From Pelomyxa schiedti (Eukaryota; Evosea; Pelobiontida; Pelomyxidae), in assembly GCA_020536535.1 (NCBI GenBank), contig JAHLWZ010000004.1, forward strand, positions 186,001-250,000: a stretch of DNA of 64,000 nucleotides, written 5' to 3'. Position 1 is the first letter of the stretch. Every line of letters starts with the position of its first letter. The notes under the pieces are model-generated. The model searched no databases, had not been told where the DNA came from, and saw only the letters and a list, made by a program, of their open reading frames with translations. Both the position numbers and the translations under genes were made by a program. This document shows positions 46,617 to 59,132 of this stretch, one piece after another.

Positions 46617-49600
46617 ATGCGAAGGGGTGGTAGCCAAGGCAAGAAGCACCCGCCGACGTCGTCCAGCGCCAGCAGCCAACAGCGGAGTTCGTCGTCCTCG
46701 CAGAAGCCCCCTTCCAGTGCCTCCAACATAAGCCCATCGAGCAGCGACAGCGAGGGGGGAGGCGGGGGCACGGGAGGGCGCAGCGGCACCAAGGGCCCTG
46801 CGCGCAGCAGGGGCAGGCCCAGGGCCAACCCTCCCCCCGCCTCGTCGTCCTCGGCGTCGGCCTCTACCGCACCCTCCTCCGTCTCGGCCACTACGGCGGG
46901 CGGCGGATCTGCAACGGGGGCAGGCAGGGGGCAGAGGGACAAGGGCGCGGCCGGCGGCGGCAGCGGCGGGGGGAAGGCAGCGACGCCGGGGGGGAAGAAG
47001 AAGAGCGAGAGCAGGAGCCGGACGAGGAGCCGGAGCCGCAGCAAGAGCAAGAGCCGGAGCCGCAGCAGGAGCGCCAGCGGGAGCGGGAGCGCCAGCAGGA
47101 GCAGGAGCAGGAGCGCGAGCCGGGGCAAGGGGGGGAAGAAGCGGAGCCGCAGCAGGAGCAGGAGCCGGAGCGGCAGCAAGAGCAGGAGCCGCAGCAAAAG
47201 CACCACCAGGAGCAGCACCAGCCGCAGCAAGAGCCGCAGCCGGAGCCGCAGCAAGAGCGGCAGCACAAGCAGCAGCAGCAAGAGCAAGAGCAGGAGCCGG
47301 AGCGGGAGCAGGAGCAAGAGCACCAGCCGAAGCAGGAGCAGGAGCCGAGGGAGGGGCAGGGGGAGGGGCCGGGGCAGGCCCAAGGCCGCGAGCGAGGCGG
47401 CGGGCGGCAAGAGGAAGGGCAAGGCAGACGTCCACAACTTGAGCCCCAGCAAAAGCACCAGCAAGAGCAAGAGCAAAAGCAAAAGCAAAAGTAAAAGCAG
47501 AAGCAAGAGCGGGAGCAGAAGCGATGGTGACACAAGCACTAACACATCAGGGGGAGACTCACACCGTCGAGGAAGCACCTCGGGGCCCAGGAAGCGTGCA
47601 TCTGGTGGTGATTTCAATTCCAACCACGGCCGCAATCGCTCTCACAGTCACTCACGATCCCACTCTTACACGTCAGCTTCAACGCATTCTACGCAATCAC
47701 AACACTCTTCAAATCATGCGGGCAAAGTTCCGCCTAGGAATGTTGTACCGAAGACTTCTGATTCAAGTAGACATCGCAGTCCATCACCAAAGACATCGGC
47801 CCCAAGTAGCAGTGAACGTCAAGAGAATTCAAAGACTTCACCAACCCAAAAAGCACAAAAACAACCTCCAACAAATGAGCCAACACCCAAAACCAATGCA
47901 GGAATTCCCAATACAAGTAATAGCACCCCAAGTTCTAGCACAAATTCGACCCCTTCACAGACACATAGTTCTGGAACAAATGCCACCCCTGCACAGGTAC
48001 CACCCGCACCCCAGTCGAAAACACAACAGACTCCTTCGACTACTCCTATCACCCCTTCTTCATCACTACCTACACCCAACACTGCAACTGTAACTGCAAC
48101 TGCAGCTAGTACGGCTTCCACTTCCACTCCTATTACTGCTCCTACTACAACTGCACGCCAACCTCCTCGCCAGTCAACACCAGTCTTACCAGTAGTTCAC
48201 GTTGCAACTTCAACCACAACCTCAGCTCCCCCCGCCTCCACAACAGTCTCTCCTACGGCACCATTAGTATCAACTAATTCAACAGTAAGAAATACCACTG
48301 TTACAATTGTAACCCCTAAAGCGGTGGCCAAACCTTCCGCATCTGTGGGTTCTGCCCCTGTGTCTTCCACGGTGTCTGCTCCAGCACCTTCCGCAGTTTC
48401 TGGCCCAGCTTCTTCCACAAGCAGCCCACAAACCCAAAAACCAAATGTGCCTACAACTCCAACAGGGCCAGTTGTTTCTACACAAAACCTTTCAAAAGTT
48501 ACACCTGCAACTTCTCAATCTAAACCCACTGTAACCGTAGTGCTCCCTCAAAATCCAAAGGTGACTACCTCTTCTCCCCCGCCTACCCTTCCAGTGACAA
48601 CAAATTCAACTCCAACGCCTTCCTCAACCAAGAGTACAATAACACCCACACCCCAAACCCCAACTGTGGCTACTGCTGTAACAGTACAGACGTCTTCATC
48701 ACTCTCTAGCCTTCCACCCAACCCACCCAGCGTGAATATAGTGAAACCCAGTACCGCACCCATCCCTGTACGAAAGGTTCCTCCGCCAACACCCGCAAAT
48801 GTACCTTCAGCGGCTCCAGAACCCATCAAGGAAAAGGAGTCACAGCAGCTCCCCCCTCCAGCAATCACTCCCGCTCCCGCTTCCATTCCCATTCTCAATC
48901 CTACTCCAGCTCACACTCCCAGTCCTGCTCCAACTCCAACTCCAACTCCAAATCCAAATCCAACTCCAACTCCAACTCACACTCCAACTCTCGTTCCCGC
49001 TCCCGCTCCCGCTCCCCCTCCCCCTCCCACCCCAACAGCGTTAGCCGATTCCACGCAGAAGACAACTTCAGCAATAACTACTACACCGACACCAGCTCCC
49101 ACAAGTACCATATCCCATCAACCTGAGCCTCAGGCGGCCAACAAAGCTGTCGCACCGGCTTCCGCTGACGTGGTGCTTGAGGACGCCAAAGACTTGGAGC
49201 CAAACCCCTTACAACCTCTTTCCTCTTCCTCCTTGGCCGATTCGGCGTATGCAACATTGAGTGAAATCAGTTTCTAACATGGTACCTTAAGGCTCATCAG
49301 GCAGAAAGAAGCGGAAATAGAGACGCTCAGAACAACTATTGCAGCTATGCAGGAGTTGAGTGATGATCTACAAAACCCTGTTGTCCTCACAGTAAGTTAC
49401 CAACCTCACATCTACGGCTTGCGTGATTGCCTCACAGGCTTTTTTTTTTCTTCCCCTCTCTTCTGCCCAGCCCTTCCTTCTTCTTCTTGCTTCTTCATTG
49501 TTTTGCTTTATTTTGTTTAATTTTATTTTTTTTTACAAGTGCTCTTTGTTGATGTTTAGATGATATGGCTTCTCGATACACTGATAACTGAAATGATATA

Positions 49601-50332
49601 CGAAGTGGGATTTGAAGTTCACAAAAACCTGAAGACAGTAAAATCGTACGGAAACACAGCAAATTCTAAGTAAAATCAACCGACAAAAAACAGAAGCAAC
49701 ACCCTCCAGCCAGATGGGATAATAATGCAACAGCTTCCCGCAGCCAAGACAACATCAGAAGAACTTACGTGCTATGTGTGTGAAACACGTGTTGGGCCAA
49801 CTAGGTTCGCACAACATTTGGCGAAATGTCTAGGCTTTGGGGGGAGAACATCACAGCGCATGGCTGCCAGAAGGTTAGCTGCTAATTTTTAGAGTTCTTC
49901 CTTGAGATAACTTGCCACCAGGCTATCTACCTCTTCAGTGAAGAAAAAGGAAACTGGTCTGCATTTTTCAAAAACAAATTTCTGCCTCACTATGTTTATC
50001 ACCATTCGATACAGAAAATTCCTCGGATGAATCGGAGGACTCTAAGGACCACGCATATGATCCCACCAAAGGTCTTATTCCTCTTTTTGTAACAAATGTG
50101 CTTACCTATACTCTAGCAAGAAAGAGCTCCAAGGTATACTCAATTGTCATTTAATGAACGGAAAAATAACTACCCCACTGTAGAAAAAAAAAGCACCCCG
50201 CGTCAAAACGAACAAAGAAACGGTATGCATTAAAGTGAGTCACCCTCATTCTAAATCTAGTACAAAGGCAAGGCGAAACTCCAAAGCAGAGAAACAACCC
50301 TGATTGTACATAGACAATTTTTGTTCAATTAA
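46617..50332 (+). CDS. SGF11-like: SGF11/ATXN7L3-like SAGA deubiquitinase-module subunit with giant low-complexity N-terminus
   Basis: The C-terminal half of the gene encodes a helix LIRQKEAEIETLRTTIAAM, then LPAAKTTSEEL and the SGF11 zinc finger CYVCETRVGPTRFAQHLAKC followed by LGFGGRTSQRMAARR, which in yeast and animals holds the Ubp8/USP22 module on the nucleosome. An acidic Ser/Glu/Asp piece and a Lys-rich tail follow. Before the helix is an 885-residue open frame: Ser/Gly-rich start, about 150 residues of RS/KS repeats, a Ser/His part and a long Thr/Pro/Ser/Val region. The two parts join in phase across a 31-nt intron (SAYATL-RLIRQKEA) with a CTAAC branch site, so I call one gene. Typical SGF11 is 100-350 residues. 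The RS tract suggests RNA or splicing-speckle contacts, by inference. Confidence 0.75.
46990..47520. repeat. RS/KS dipeptide-coding GC-rich repeat
   Basis: Imperfect AGCAGGAGC/AGCAAGAGC units encode alternating Ser-Arg and Ser-Lys in the SGF11-like gene. The minus strand also stays open here, as a composition artefact. Confidence 0.85.
48925..49000. repeat. CCAACT hexamer repeat coding for Thr-Pro
   Basis: Tandem TCCAAC/TCCAAA units encode Pro-Thr and Pro-Asn dipeptides near the end of the long first exon of the SGF11-like gene. Confidence 0.8.
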
Positions 50333-50508
50333 GACCCAAAAAAAAACAAAAAAGATTTTCCAAGTCCTCTCGTCGCGTTTTGTGGATAGCCTCAGCCAAT
50401 CGTTTTTTTTTATTATTGAGGAGTCATTTGGCAACACCCCTGCTTTTTATTTACTGATCTCTTACGATCAAACACAATCACATAAAAAAGAAAAAAAAAT
50501 AAAGAAGC

Positions 50509-51378
50509 ATGTCCAGGTCACCAACACCGATCACAACGATGTCCTCGTCACGGACGACCAGTACCGCAGCGGCACCAACACCGACAGTCAGTACTCCCAC
50601 AGTGAGTGCCAGTACCGCATCATCACCGGCACCTACCGCTGCTAGTTCGACTACGTTTTTGCCTGCTGCACCGGTGGCAAAACTTACGTCGGGATCTCGT
50701 GAAGAGTGGTGCCCTCTGTATTGCATCAAGGGGCTTGTGGTTCTCGATGGCGCCGACGGGAGCAGATTGTGCTGCAAGTACTACTCGAATCCGACTTTGC
50801 CGACGCCAAAGGAACAGAAGGCATTCGAGAAGCGGCTGTTTTCGAAAACCTCCAGAGCTTCTTGTGTGTTCTCCTTCGTTTGGCCGTTTCTTTGCTAATA
50901 GCTGTCACAGCAGAGATCCTGCTCTTCGACAACTTCGTGGTTTTGTACAAGATAATTGGGGACGTCAACATCTATCTCCTCGGTTCCATCGAAGAGAACG
51001 AACTACTACTCTCATCTGTTCTTAATACATTTATCGAAACGTTGATGCTTTTATTCAAGTGCGTCACACTTCGCACATTCATAACAAGTAACTCACCGTA
51101 GAAATCAAGTTGATAAAAGAATGATCACCGATTACCTAGACATGGTGCTACTGGCTATGGAAGAGCTCATCGACAACGGGTTTGGTTCTTACTTTTTTGA
51201 CTTCAAGTCTAACTAAACATAACCCCCTAATAGTGTAATTCTCGAGTGCGATCCAGCGATCATTGCCTCCCGGGTTACACTCAGAACTCCCGAGGGGGAC
51301 CTTGCCTTTGCCCAGCAGGGTCTGTCACAAGCCCTCATAATGGCCCGGGAGCAAATTGTCCGTGCGCTTTCCTCGTAA
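50509..51378 (+). CDS. COPZ: coatomer subunit zeta (COPI)
   Basis: Small subunit of the COPI F-subcomplex, which coats Golgi-derived vesicles. About 65 Ser/Thr/Ala/Pro-rich residues precede the longin fold: [47 protein letters not shown], and after an intron [40 protein letters not shown]. Later exons give [20 protein letters not shown] and [20 protein letters not shown], the family end block, then [19 protein letters not shown]. The core has the normal length (about 180 residues). The disordered N-terminus is longer than in yeast or animals. It ends at TAA 51376-51378. Confidence 0.93.
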
Positions 51379-51468
51379 CTATGTTGTTGACAAGAAACAA
51401 GCCAAAATAAAGAAATAACAATGTTTAAACAAAATGATATTCTGGAAGTTTCTATGTTATTTTCTTTT

Positions 51469-53866
51469 CTACGGGGCACACAGCTCCACAGAGTCACCAG
51501 GATAGTAAAGGAAAACACCGATGTGCCATTGAACTGAAATGTAACTGATTAGAACAACCAACATTGGAGAAGTAAGGTACCGTCATCAGGATAAGTTGGT
51601 AGCTTCCCAGCGAAGGCACGGTCTCCTTTCACCATAGTAACAGACTTCAACTTCATGTCCAAAGTAACCCTTACGCGGTCGGGTGCATTACTTGTAGGAT
51701 GTATGAGTAGAAGTTCTCCCGATAAGTTCCTTACCGTGAAAAATCAACGCCATTGAGGAAAGATGACATATTGTTAGGATGGTTGCTTGCACAGAGCCCA
51801 GGATAGGAAGCATAGTTTTGAGGAACCACACACTTCGGTACAACAGCAACAATCAATCCGGCAGGATCTGTGCGGTGAACGTGACGAAGTCTGACTTCGA
51901 GAGTGTGGACCCCAGTACTCCATCCAGCAGAGCTTAATGCCAGTGTGTCCCATCCACAGCACTAATACAGTGAGCACAAGTAGTATTGTAAACAATTACC
52001 CTTGAAGACTTTGTGAAAACAGTGGATCCGCTTGTCCATAAGCACAAAGGGGAAACTACAATAGAAAAGGGACTTCCTGTGATGTGCACTCCCTTGATCA
52101 TTACACTCAGAGGTAGTGTTTTACGTGTGGATAGGCCACGTTTTGAGAGGTAGGTTATACTATATATGTCATCCTTCTGAAACTTGACAGTGTAGGATTC
52201 TATCATTCTTCCCTACAGAGAAACATAAGTGGAATGTAAAAAAGCTAATAATAATAAATACCAAGAGCGCTATTTGAACTCCACTTCGGGAGAGGGGGTT
52301 CCCAGAAAAGTCCCGTACATGCACAAACAGCTTAGCTTCACCCCCTTCAGTACAGGCCACAAGACCTAATCCACTGGCTGTGCACAACCAAGGTGCCACG
52401 ACCCCTTCCAAATGCCCAAAGAGATTCAATGATTGCTGTAGTTTCTCAACTTCAAACGAACCCTGAACACCATCTACTGCGCATATAAACTGTTCCCTGG
52501 GTTTGCCTGCAGTGATATGCACTGTTTGATTCAAAACATTATCCAGATGCGATTCTGCTTGAACAAGATTTTGTACAAGAAGGCGTAAGTCACTGTTGCT
52601 CCTCGTGTAATATTGTCCTTCCATCACCTGATATGCATCCGTGTTCTGAGTGGCAATGGAGGTGAAGCTAGTATCTGACACTTCCAGTGCCGAGTGTAAC
52701 GCCTCAGAGTTTTGGAGTAAGGATTTGCGATATTCTTCGATGTTTCTTAGGCATGTCACAGTCTCACGCTCAAGTGACTCAAATAATTCAGCCTTACGGC
52801 GTTCTACTGCAGCACTGATTTCCGTCATCAAGGAACATATAAGGGAGTGCAAATTGTCCGACTTCTGCTTCACAGTCAACACAACGTCTTCCACTTCTTT
52901 CAGAGCTTTATCTGCCTCCACGATCTAGAAGTGTTATCAAGACTAATTGGGCAATGAGAAGATACCTGTACCCTCCCATTGGAGGAAGCCTCAAGTAAAG
53001 ATTTCTGGTGCTTCAGGATAGCTGCAGAGAATAACATGATGTCGTGACCTCTGTGCGGAGGAGAAAAAGGACAATCTCGACAAATAGGCTTGAGACATGT
53101 TTCGCAATACAGCTTCACTGTTCTGTTTGGATGATCTTCACACAGTTGCCTGTCCATCATTAAGTCACAAGGAGAGTTAGTTTACAGCTCTTGCATACCT
53201 CCGTGCGGTCACAAGCACTTCCCTCTTAGGTCCTTCTGTTTCCCCTTCGCCAAGCCTGATGGGGCTCTCATTGCACAGTGATATCCCATCCCCATCGGCC
53301 TTTGTGTCACTTATCATCAAAGTGTTGCCTGCACCTTGGCCGCTATCCTCTTGGGCCATCAGGGGACCACCACTCGAGCACTCCTCGCCGTCCCTCTCTC
53401 TCCATGCAGAAGCGCCATCAGCAGCGCAGTTGTTGCACTCGCCAGACCCCAAGGAAGCACTAGCCACGCCCACATCCTCACTGCCAGACACAATCACCAG
53501 CCCACGCCCAGAGCGAACGCACGAAGAAGCTGAGGCTCCCAAAGCTGCCTCTGAGGCGGCATCAACCACGCAGCCAGAACAATAGGATTCAGAGTCGCTC
53601 CCGGAGCCACAATTCGCCGCACGCTCGGCGGCGCCTTCGCCGCCGTGCTCCAAAGACACCACCACCGCCTCTTGTGTATGACTCACTGCGTCGCAATCGC
53701 AGGAGCAGCGGCAGATCGGCGCGACGCCCCGCGACGCGGAGTCGGCTGTAGGTCCCACAACTACGAAACCCTCGTACTCGTTGCCATTGTCGTCGCACGT
53801 GTAGCAATCTGCATCACAACCACCGCCATGAATGAGATCGTGCCGAGTAGGTAGAGAGTGTAACAT
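51469..53866 (-). CDS. TRIM-like protein: B-box, coiled coil, filamin repeat, SPRY-like C-terminus
   Basis: The first exon encodes about 220 residues of GC-rich low-complexity sequence (MLHSLPTRHDLIHGGGCDAD onwards) with scattered Cys but no canonical RING. A B-box2 follows: CEDHPNRTVKLYCETCLKPI, CRDCPFSPPHRGHD, with spacing C-H-C-C-C-C-H-H. Next is a coiled coil (IVEADKALKEVEDVVLTVKQ, MTEISAAVERRKAELFESLE), then a filamin-type immunoglobulin repeat (VHVRDFSGNPLSRSG, LPLSVMIKGVHITGSPFSIV). The end is SPRY/B30.2-like: STGVHTLEVRLRHVHR, AGLIVAVVPKCVVP, RAFAGKLPTYPDDG and WHIGVFLYYPGDSVELCAP. The layout recalls TRIM45/TRIM71-type proteins, but without a visible RING ligase activity is doubtful. 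Probably an oligomeric cytosolic scaffold. Confidence 0.72.
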
Positions 53867-54130
53867 GGTTGTAACCACTAGATCTTTGTGGTCGTAGTTT
53901 ATGGACGTTCCGTTTTTCCGGCACGGTTTGTCCCATGGGAACGCGTCTCGTGTTTAGCTTTTTTGTGGTGAAAACGAGCCCAATCCAAAATCCAAAGTGT
54001 GATGTGGTTGTATTTCACATAACCATCACAACAAAAACTTTCAAAGTTAAACACGGTACAATTTTCGGCAGGGGGTGGGGTCCAGCTTCTCAGGGCTTCT
54101 TGGCCCGTGAATTCAATGTTTGTAGGTATG

Positions 54131-57100
54131 CTAGTAGGGGGGCGTCTGGGGTCTCTGTAGTGCTGTACCTGACAAAATGATTATTACTCTTGTGTGTCGA
54201 TTATTGTGGCTGCTGTACTTGATTTGCTGATACTGTTTAATGGGAAGAAGAACTTCCGCCACCTTGCGGCGCTTAAAAAAGTTTATCACTTTGATGTCAT
54301 CTCTAATGTAATCCTGGTTTCCATCTGTGTCGAGTTGTACAGTGGTGGTAAGATTCTTTTGTTGTTTTGGGGATGTATGTCTTTACCTTCAATGAATGTG
54401 AGGTCCTTGATTGTCAGTGCTGAAGACATAGTTTAGTGTTTTTGTGAATAGAGGCTTCTTACCCAAGAAAGGAACACAAGGTGGTTTTGTAGACTGAACC
54501 TTTTGCCGCATATTTTTATAATTACGTAGTGGCGAAACTAACTCTTCTAACCGCTCTAAAAGCGCCAAATGCTCTTTGGATATCTGAATAATGAGTAGGA
54601 ACTTGGTTGAAAAAAATGTTGTGTGACCTGCTTTCGATATTTATCGGAGATAGAAAGAAGACCGTAAATTATAGCTGTAAGAGAATAGTAATCATTAAGC
54701 CCTTCCGACGCCTATTCTGAGTGAAAAAACCAATTGAATTGAAGCATAATTTACTGCGGCAATATCAAGCATGTGACACAGCTCAGCAATTTGAAGATTC
54801 TTATTTGTACGGTTGGAAATTTCTGTGGAAGACCAGGATGACATCTAAGTGTGATTAACGTGTGAAGAAAAGAGCTATCTCAGTGTAAACCATATTGAAA
54901 CGTGATGTAAAAGCAAGCAAATTTGGACAACGCTGGGCTGCATCAGCCTTCTCCCATGCTTTTCCAAAGAATTCTTGAATGCCAATCCGTGAAAAGAGGT
55001 TGTGGCTTATAAGGGCCAGGCCACACGCAATCTGAATAAATTGGTAAAAAAGCCAGATTGTTTCTATCGGACCTGATAGGGGGAAACTGAGGAGAAGTCA
55101 AACGCTGTTGTTTCAGTCTCTGTAACCAGAATATCGGGGCTGGGGGATTCATTCTATTTTGTATTATGACCATGGAGTAAAAAGGGAGGAGAAACATTTA
55201 GCTGCTTCAGCAGTTCGTGTAAATGTTGCTTGAAGTTTTTTTCATCCTCTCCAGTATCGGGATCGTCAAGAAACTCAACCAACATCGCCAAAACTTCTTC
55301 TTCTTGCTTAAAATCGTAGAAATGATTTACTACCCATGAATCTAGAACATGGTATATGCTGTAACACAGAGTCAAATACGATGCAAACAGGTCCGTGAGG
55401 AAGCACACCGTTGTTTGGCAGTCCAGTTGGAACCCAAAGATTTCGCCCTGTTAAAAAGAGTAAGTGGAGATTACAGTAGAAAGGACCCACTTTTCAATGA
55501 GCATCTTGAGAAGAACAACGGGACTGGTAAAAGTACGGAATGTAAGTAAAAACACTTGCCTAAAGTTTGGATCTTTTTTGACTTGGTTCCCGTTTAATGG
55601 ATAAAAGCTGAATAACCTGTTATGTTGTGGTGTGTGAGTTTGTCAACCAGTCCCTCCAAAGTAGCCCCCATAATTCTGGTTTTTGTTAGATTTTCACTGG
55701 CAAAGAGCTATACCTACTGCAGTTGACCAGATTCGTCAGATGTGCAGTTCAGTATATCGAGGGGATTAACAAACTGGAGAAAATTGTCACCAAAACAAGT
55801 TCAGCAGCCAACCAAACCTGGAAGTTTTCATTCGTTCTTGCAAGAAGAAATCCAATCTTCCGGAGTGCGGAATTGAGAGGCACATAATCTGGGTCGTTCT
55901 CATTTACAGAATTAAAAATTTCCTACACAATTTCAAAAAAAAAAAAAAAAAAAAGAAGGTGCCCACCTGTACAAAGACGAAGATTCTAGGAATGAATTGG
56001 ACTTGGGGTGGTTAGTAAGAGGCCGAATTGAAGAAAGGAAAACCTGGGGTAAATAGCAAGGATTTTAAATCACGGTGAACAATATTGTTGAATTTATTTG
56101 GAATAGACTCCTCAATTTCCTAATGCAACTCAGTGTAGAAGGATGCTGGATTTAGAAACCCGTAGTAATGTAGTTAATAGGTCTGATCGCTTTTTAGCAT
56201 TAAAGAGGCCATGCTGTATATCATTGTACACGTCAATATAGTCTAGAAGAGTTCTGAAAGACGAGAACTGGCCACACGTTAAAAAACATCCATGACATGG
56301 AGAATAATGCATTTTCGAGAATTGCATCGCCAAGTGTTTTTTGCGTGGAGTGTGCAAGATAATCATCCACAGATTGCAACAGAGCTGATGCTGTCTTGAG
56401 CATAGGTTCAAAATTTGAAAAAATTAAATTGAAGTCCTTTGTCTTGAATCAGTTTTGGGAGAAAAGTCATTACTCATGCCTCTTCAGATATGAGTGGATC
56501 TTCCTGGAGTAATTTCTTTCGATCCCCTCTAACAGTGTGAAACCGAGTGGTGGGAAGAGGGGAAACAGGGGGGTTGGGCATTAGTGCTGGCATATCAGTT
56601 CGGCAGAAGCTTGAAGATAGCTTTTTTTGTTTGTTTGTTTGTTTGACCTTGTTAAGGCTTTTTTGTCTTACCTCGGGAAGAGAGCCTCTTTTCATTGTGA
56701 GTGATATTGGTTTAGGTTTTCTATCAAGAGCAACAATTGCATCCCGGATGGGGTTCATAAAACCCTTTATGGTATTAAAGCAATAGACAAGGCAAACGGA
56801 AAAGAACCTTGATAACTATAATCAAGTCTAAAAAAAAGCGTCGGCAACACCGCAATAGTTTTTGGGAGACAAGGTATTTGGAATGAGTAACTAGTTGTGT
56901 TACTGGTATTGCAGATGGTAAGAGAAAGGAAACCAGTAATGACAGCAGTATGGTACTCTCCAGATGAAACATAAAATGCCTGATTGGGAGGAAGACCCTC
57001 TACAACACCCTTATGAAAAATAAGAAAACACTTAGCTAGCAGCTAGTGTACGGGTGATGTATCTCCCAAAGCAGTAGGTGTTGTACGACCAAGTTGGCAT

Positions 57101-58821
57101 GAAGAGTTCTTTTCACCAAAGGAATATACAACTCCTTCATCTATTCAAAGTAGAAATAAATATACCAAATCCACTCAAGATCCATTCCCTCAGGACAGCA
57201 AACACAAACCGGTGACACACATGGTGTGAAAGCTTCCACACGCAACTTGCACAACACACTTGCCACTAAGCTCGCCACATATTAGTTGGGGCTGCTCCCC
57301 AAGTTTCCAGTATATAACTGTCCCTGTATTTGTCACCAACACAGTATGCCACTGGCCACAAGCAATCTGTATTTTGTTGTTTGTTTTCATTTTTTTTATG
57401 AACTGTAGAACCTGTGTGATGATAACTGGAGATACTAAAAACGAATCCAATTTAAACTCTTCAGGGGTAGGGGTTACTGCCCCAGAGTTGTTGCACTGCC
57501 CCCAAAGGAAAACTTTCCGACTATCTGGGGACTCTATTATAATGTGGAGGTTTTTGGCATTTTACCTGTAAGACAAACTGTATGGGAATCACCGCAAGCA
57601 ACCTGCTTGATGAATTCTCGTACCTTGATTCCGGTATCGGATGAGGATCTATCACAAATAAGACACAGGAAAAAATACATAAATAAAAATTGAACACACG
57701 AAATTTTCACATTGAAAGGATTTTTTCTAGGAAAGGGATCTCCATGTCCAAGCTACAAATTACTTAATACCAGGGCTGACATATCAGATAGTGTACCTGA
57801 TAAGTTGTATTTTTACCCCAGGTGTACAACTCCCCCAGTTCTTTTTAAACGTTATCCATTGTAAGGAGGTTGCAAATAAACCTGTAACAGCTGCTGAATG
57901 AGAAGTACCAGCAGCTATTTGAATAACACCTTTAAAACTACATCAGAGTAATACGGGGAAAAAGTGAAAAAACCAGCCAGCCCTGGAATTAGTTGTGGAG
58001 TAAGAACAGAAGAAGTTGCCCCGAGGCCAAGCTGCCCAAAGCTTGAACTACCCCAGGAATGGACACGTCCTTCATCTGTCATTTTTCCATTAAACCAAGG
58101 AACTGGGATTATATATAACCTGTTAGTAGCATGGCGTGGTATGTTCCCAATGCTACCTGCCTAACTTTCCCTTGTGGAAGTTTGAATGGAAGTGGAACTG
58201 GAAGAACCTCAAAGGTTCTGGGTTGTGCTGGTGTTGCCGTGACAGTGCTCGAAGGTGTCTGTGTCGGGGAGGGGGTGCTTGGAGTAAGATCAGGACTAGC
58301 AGGGGTTGGTGAGCTGGTAGGTGTGGCCACCGTCTTGTGGTGATGATGGTGACGTCTGTGGGAGGGTGTTTGTGGAGGTGTTGTCTGAGGGGGAGTGGAT
58401 GACGCTGTCAGTGAAGGAGAGGCATTTGGTTGGACTTGAGCTTGGGTTACGGGTGGTGCTGGCGTAGCTCCCATAAAAAGGCTGCTGCCATCGCGGCACT
58501 TTGTGGCACCGCACAAAAACAGTTCATTCTCAGCTGGGGAAGAGAATGTAAACACGAAAATTAATATCACATCTAGGTGGGAAGGTACCTGACACAAACA
58601 AAGTGTTGTATGCACCACACGAAACCCCCGTAATTGGTATTGTAGAGAAATGTGACACTCGTGTAAATTGTGGTTTGTCCACATTGTCACCAAGGCCAAG
58701 TCGCCCATTCACGTTTGCTCCGGCCTAAAAAAGTGGCAAGGTGAGATCCGGTATAAAATAAAAATTATGAAATAAACTGAGGGCGCACCAGAGAGACCGA
58801 CCAGCAGGGGAGTTGTGTCAT
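54131..58821 (-). CDS. multi-domain GEF: RCC1 repeats, DH domain, RasGEF_N and RasGEF
   Basis: The start MTQLPCWSVSL joins to AGANVNGRLGLGDNVDKP, the first of about six RCC1 blades: GVSCGAYNTLFVS, VRQVALGTYHAMLLT, HSWGSSSFGQLGLG, QVACGDSHTVCLT, IACGQWHTVLVTNTG and VACGSFHTMCVTG. A His/Pro/Thr-rich loop interrupts blade 2. A DH-type helical region follows: IFSNFEPMLKTASALLQSVD, LGDAILENALFSM and LLDYIDVYNDIQHGLFNA. Further on, HVLDSWVVNHFYDFKQEEEV is a RasGEF N-domain. The catalytic RasGEF appears as LALISHNLFSRIGIQEFFGK, CPNLLAFTSRFNMV and TIKDLTFIEGKDIHPQ. So one chain may act on both Rho and Ras GTPases; no PH domain is clear. More than 20 exons; the stop at 54133-54131 is approximate. Confidence 0.72.
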
Positions 58822-59132
58822 TTTGAATAATAAAAAGGAAGCTAAACTGCCGTAGCTCTCGAAAAATGTGTCGCCTTACAGCAACGGCCGCGAAGATAAC
58901 CAAAAAAGCGGAATACTTTTCGCCTAATCACGGAAGTCACTCCTGAGTAACAGACTTGGTCCAAGATTTCACAACACCTCCCACTCCTTTTACAGCACGT
59001 GTGCGTGTGCATTCACTCGCCGAATCCCATAACGGAAGTGTGCCAATTCCCGCCGACCTGAAAACAAACAACACAAAACAGTTTGTTTATTCCCCTCCTT
59101 GTTGTTCGGAACATCCGTGTGTGTCTATCGCC
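58822..59132. promoter_or_regulatory. divergent gap between the RCC1-DH-RasGEF gene and UNC119
   Basis: These 311 bases lie between two starts. The open frame upstream of the UNC119 start is not used by the family. Promoter by inference. Confidence 0.4.

Noticed and set aside
46518-47635. Long minus-strand ORFs opposite the RS-repeat region
   Set aside because: They arise from codon composition of the repeat, are pure low-complexity Leu/Ala/Pro/Arg, and lack domains or splice logic.
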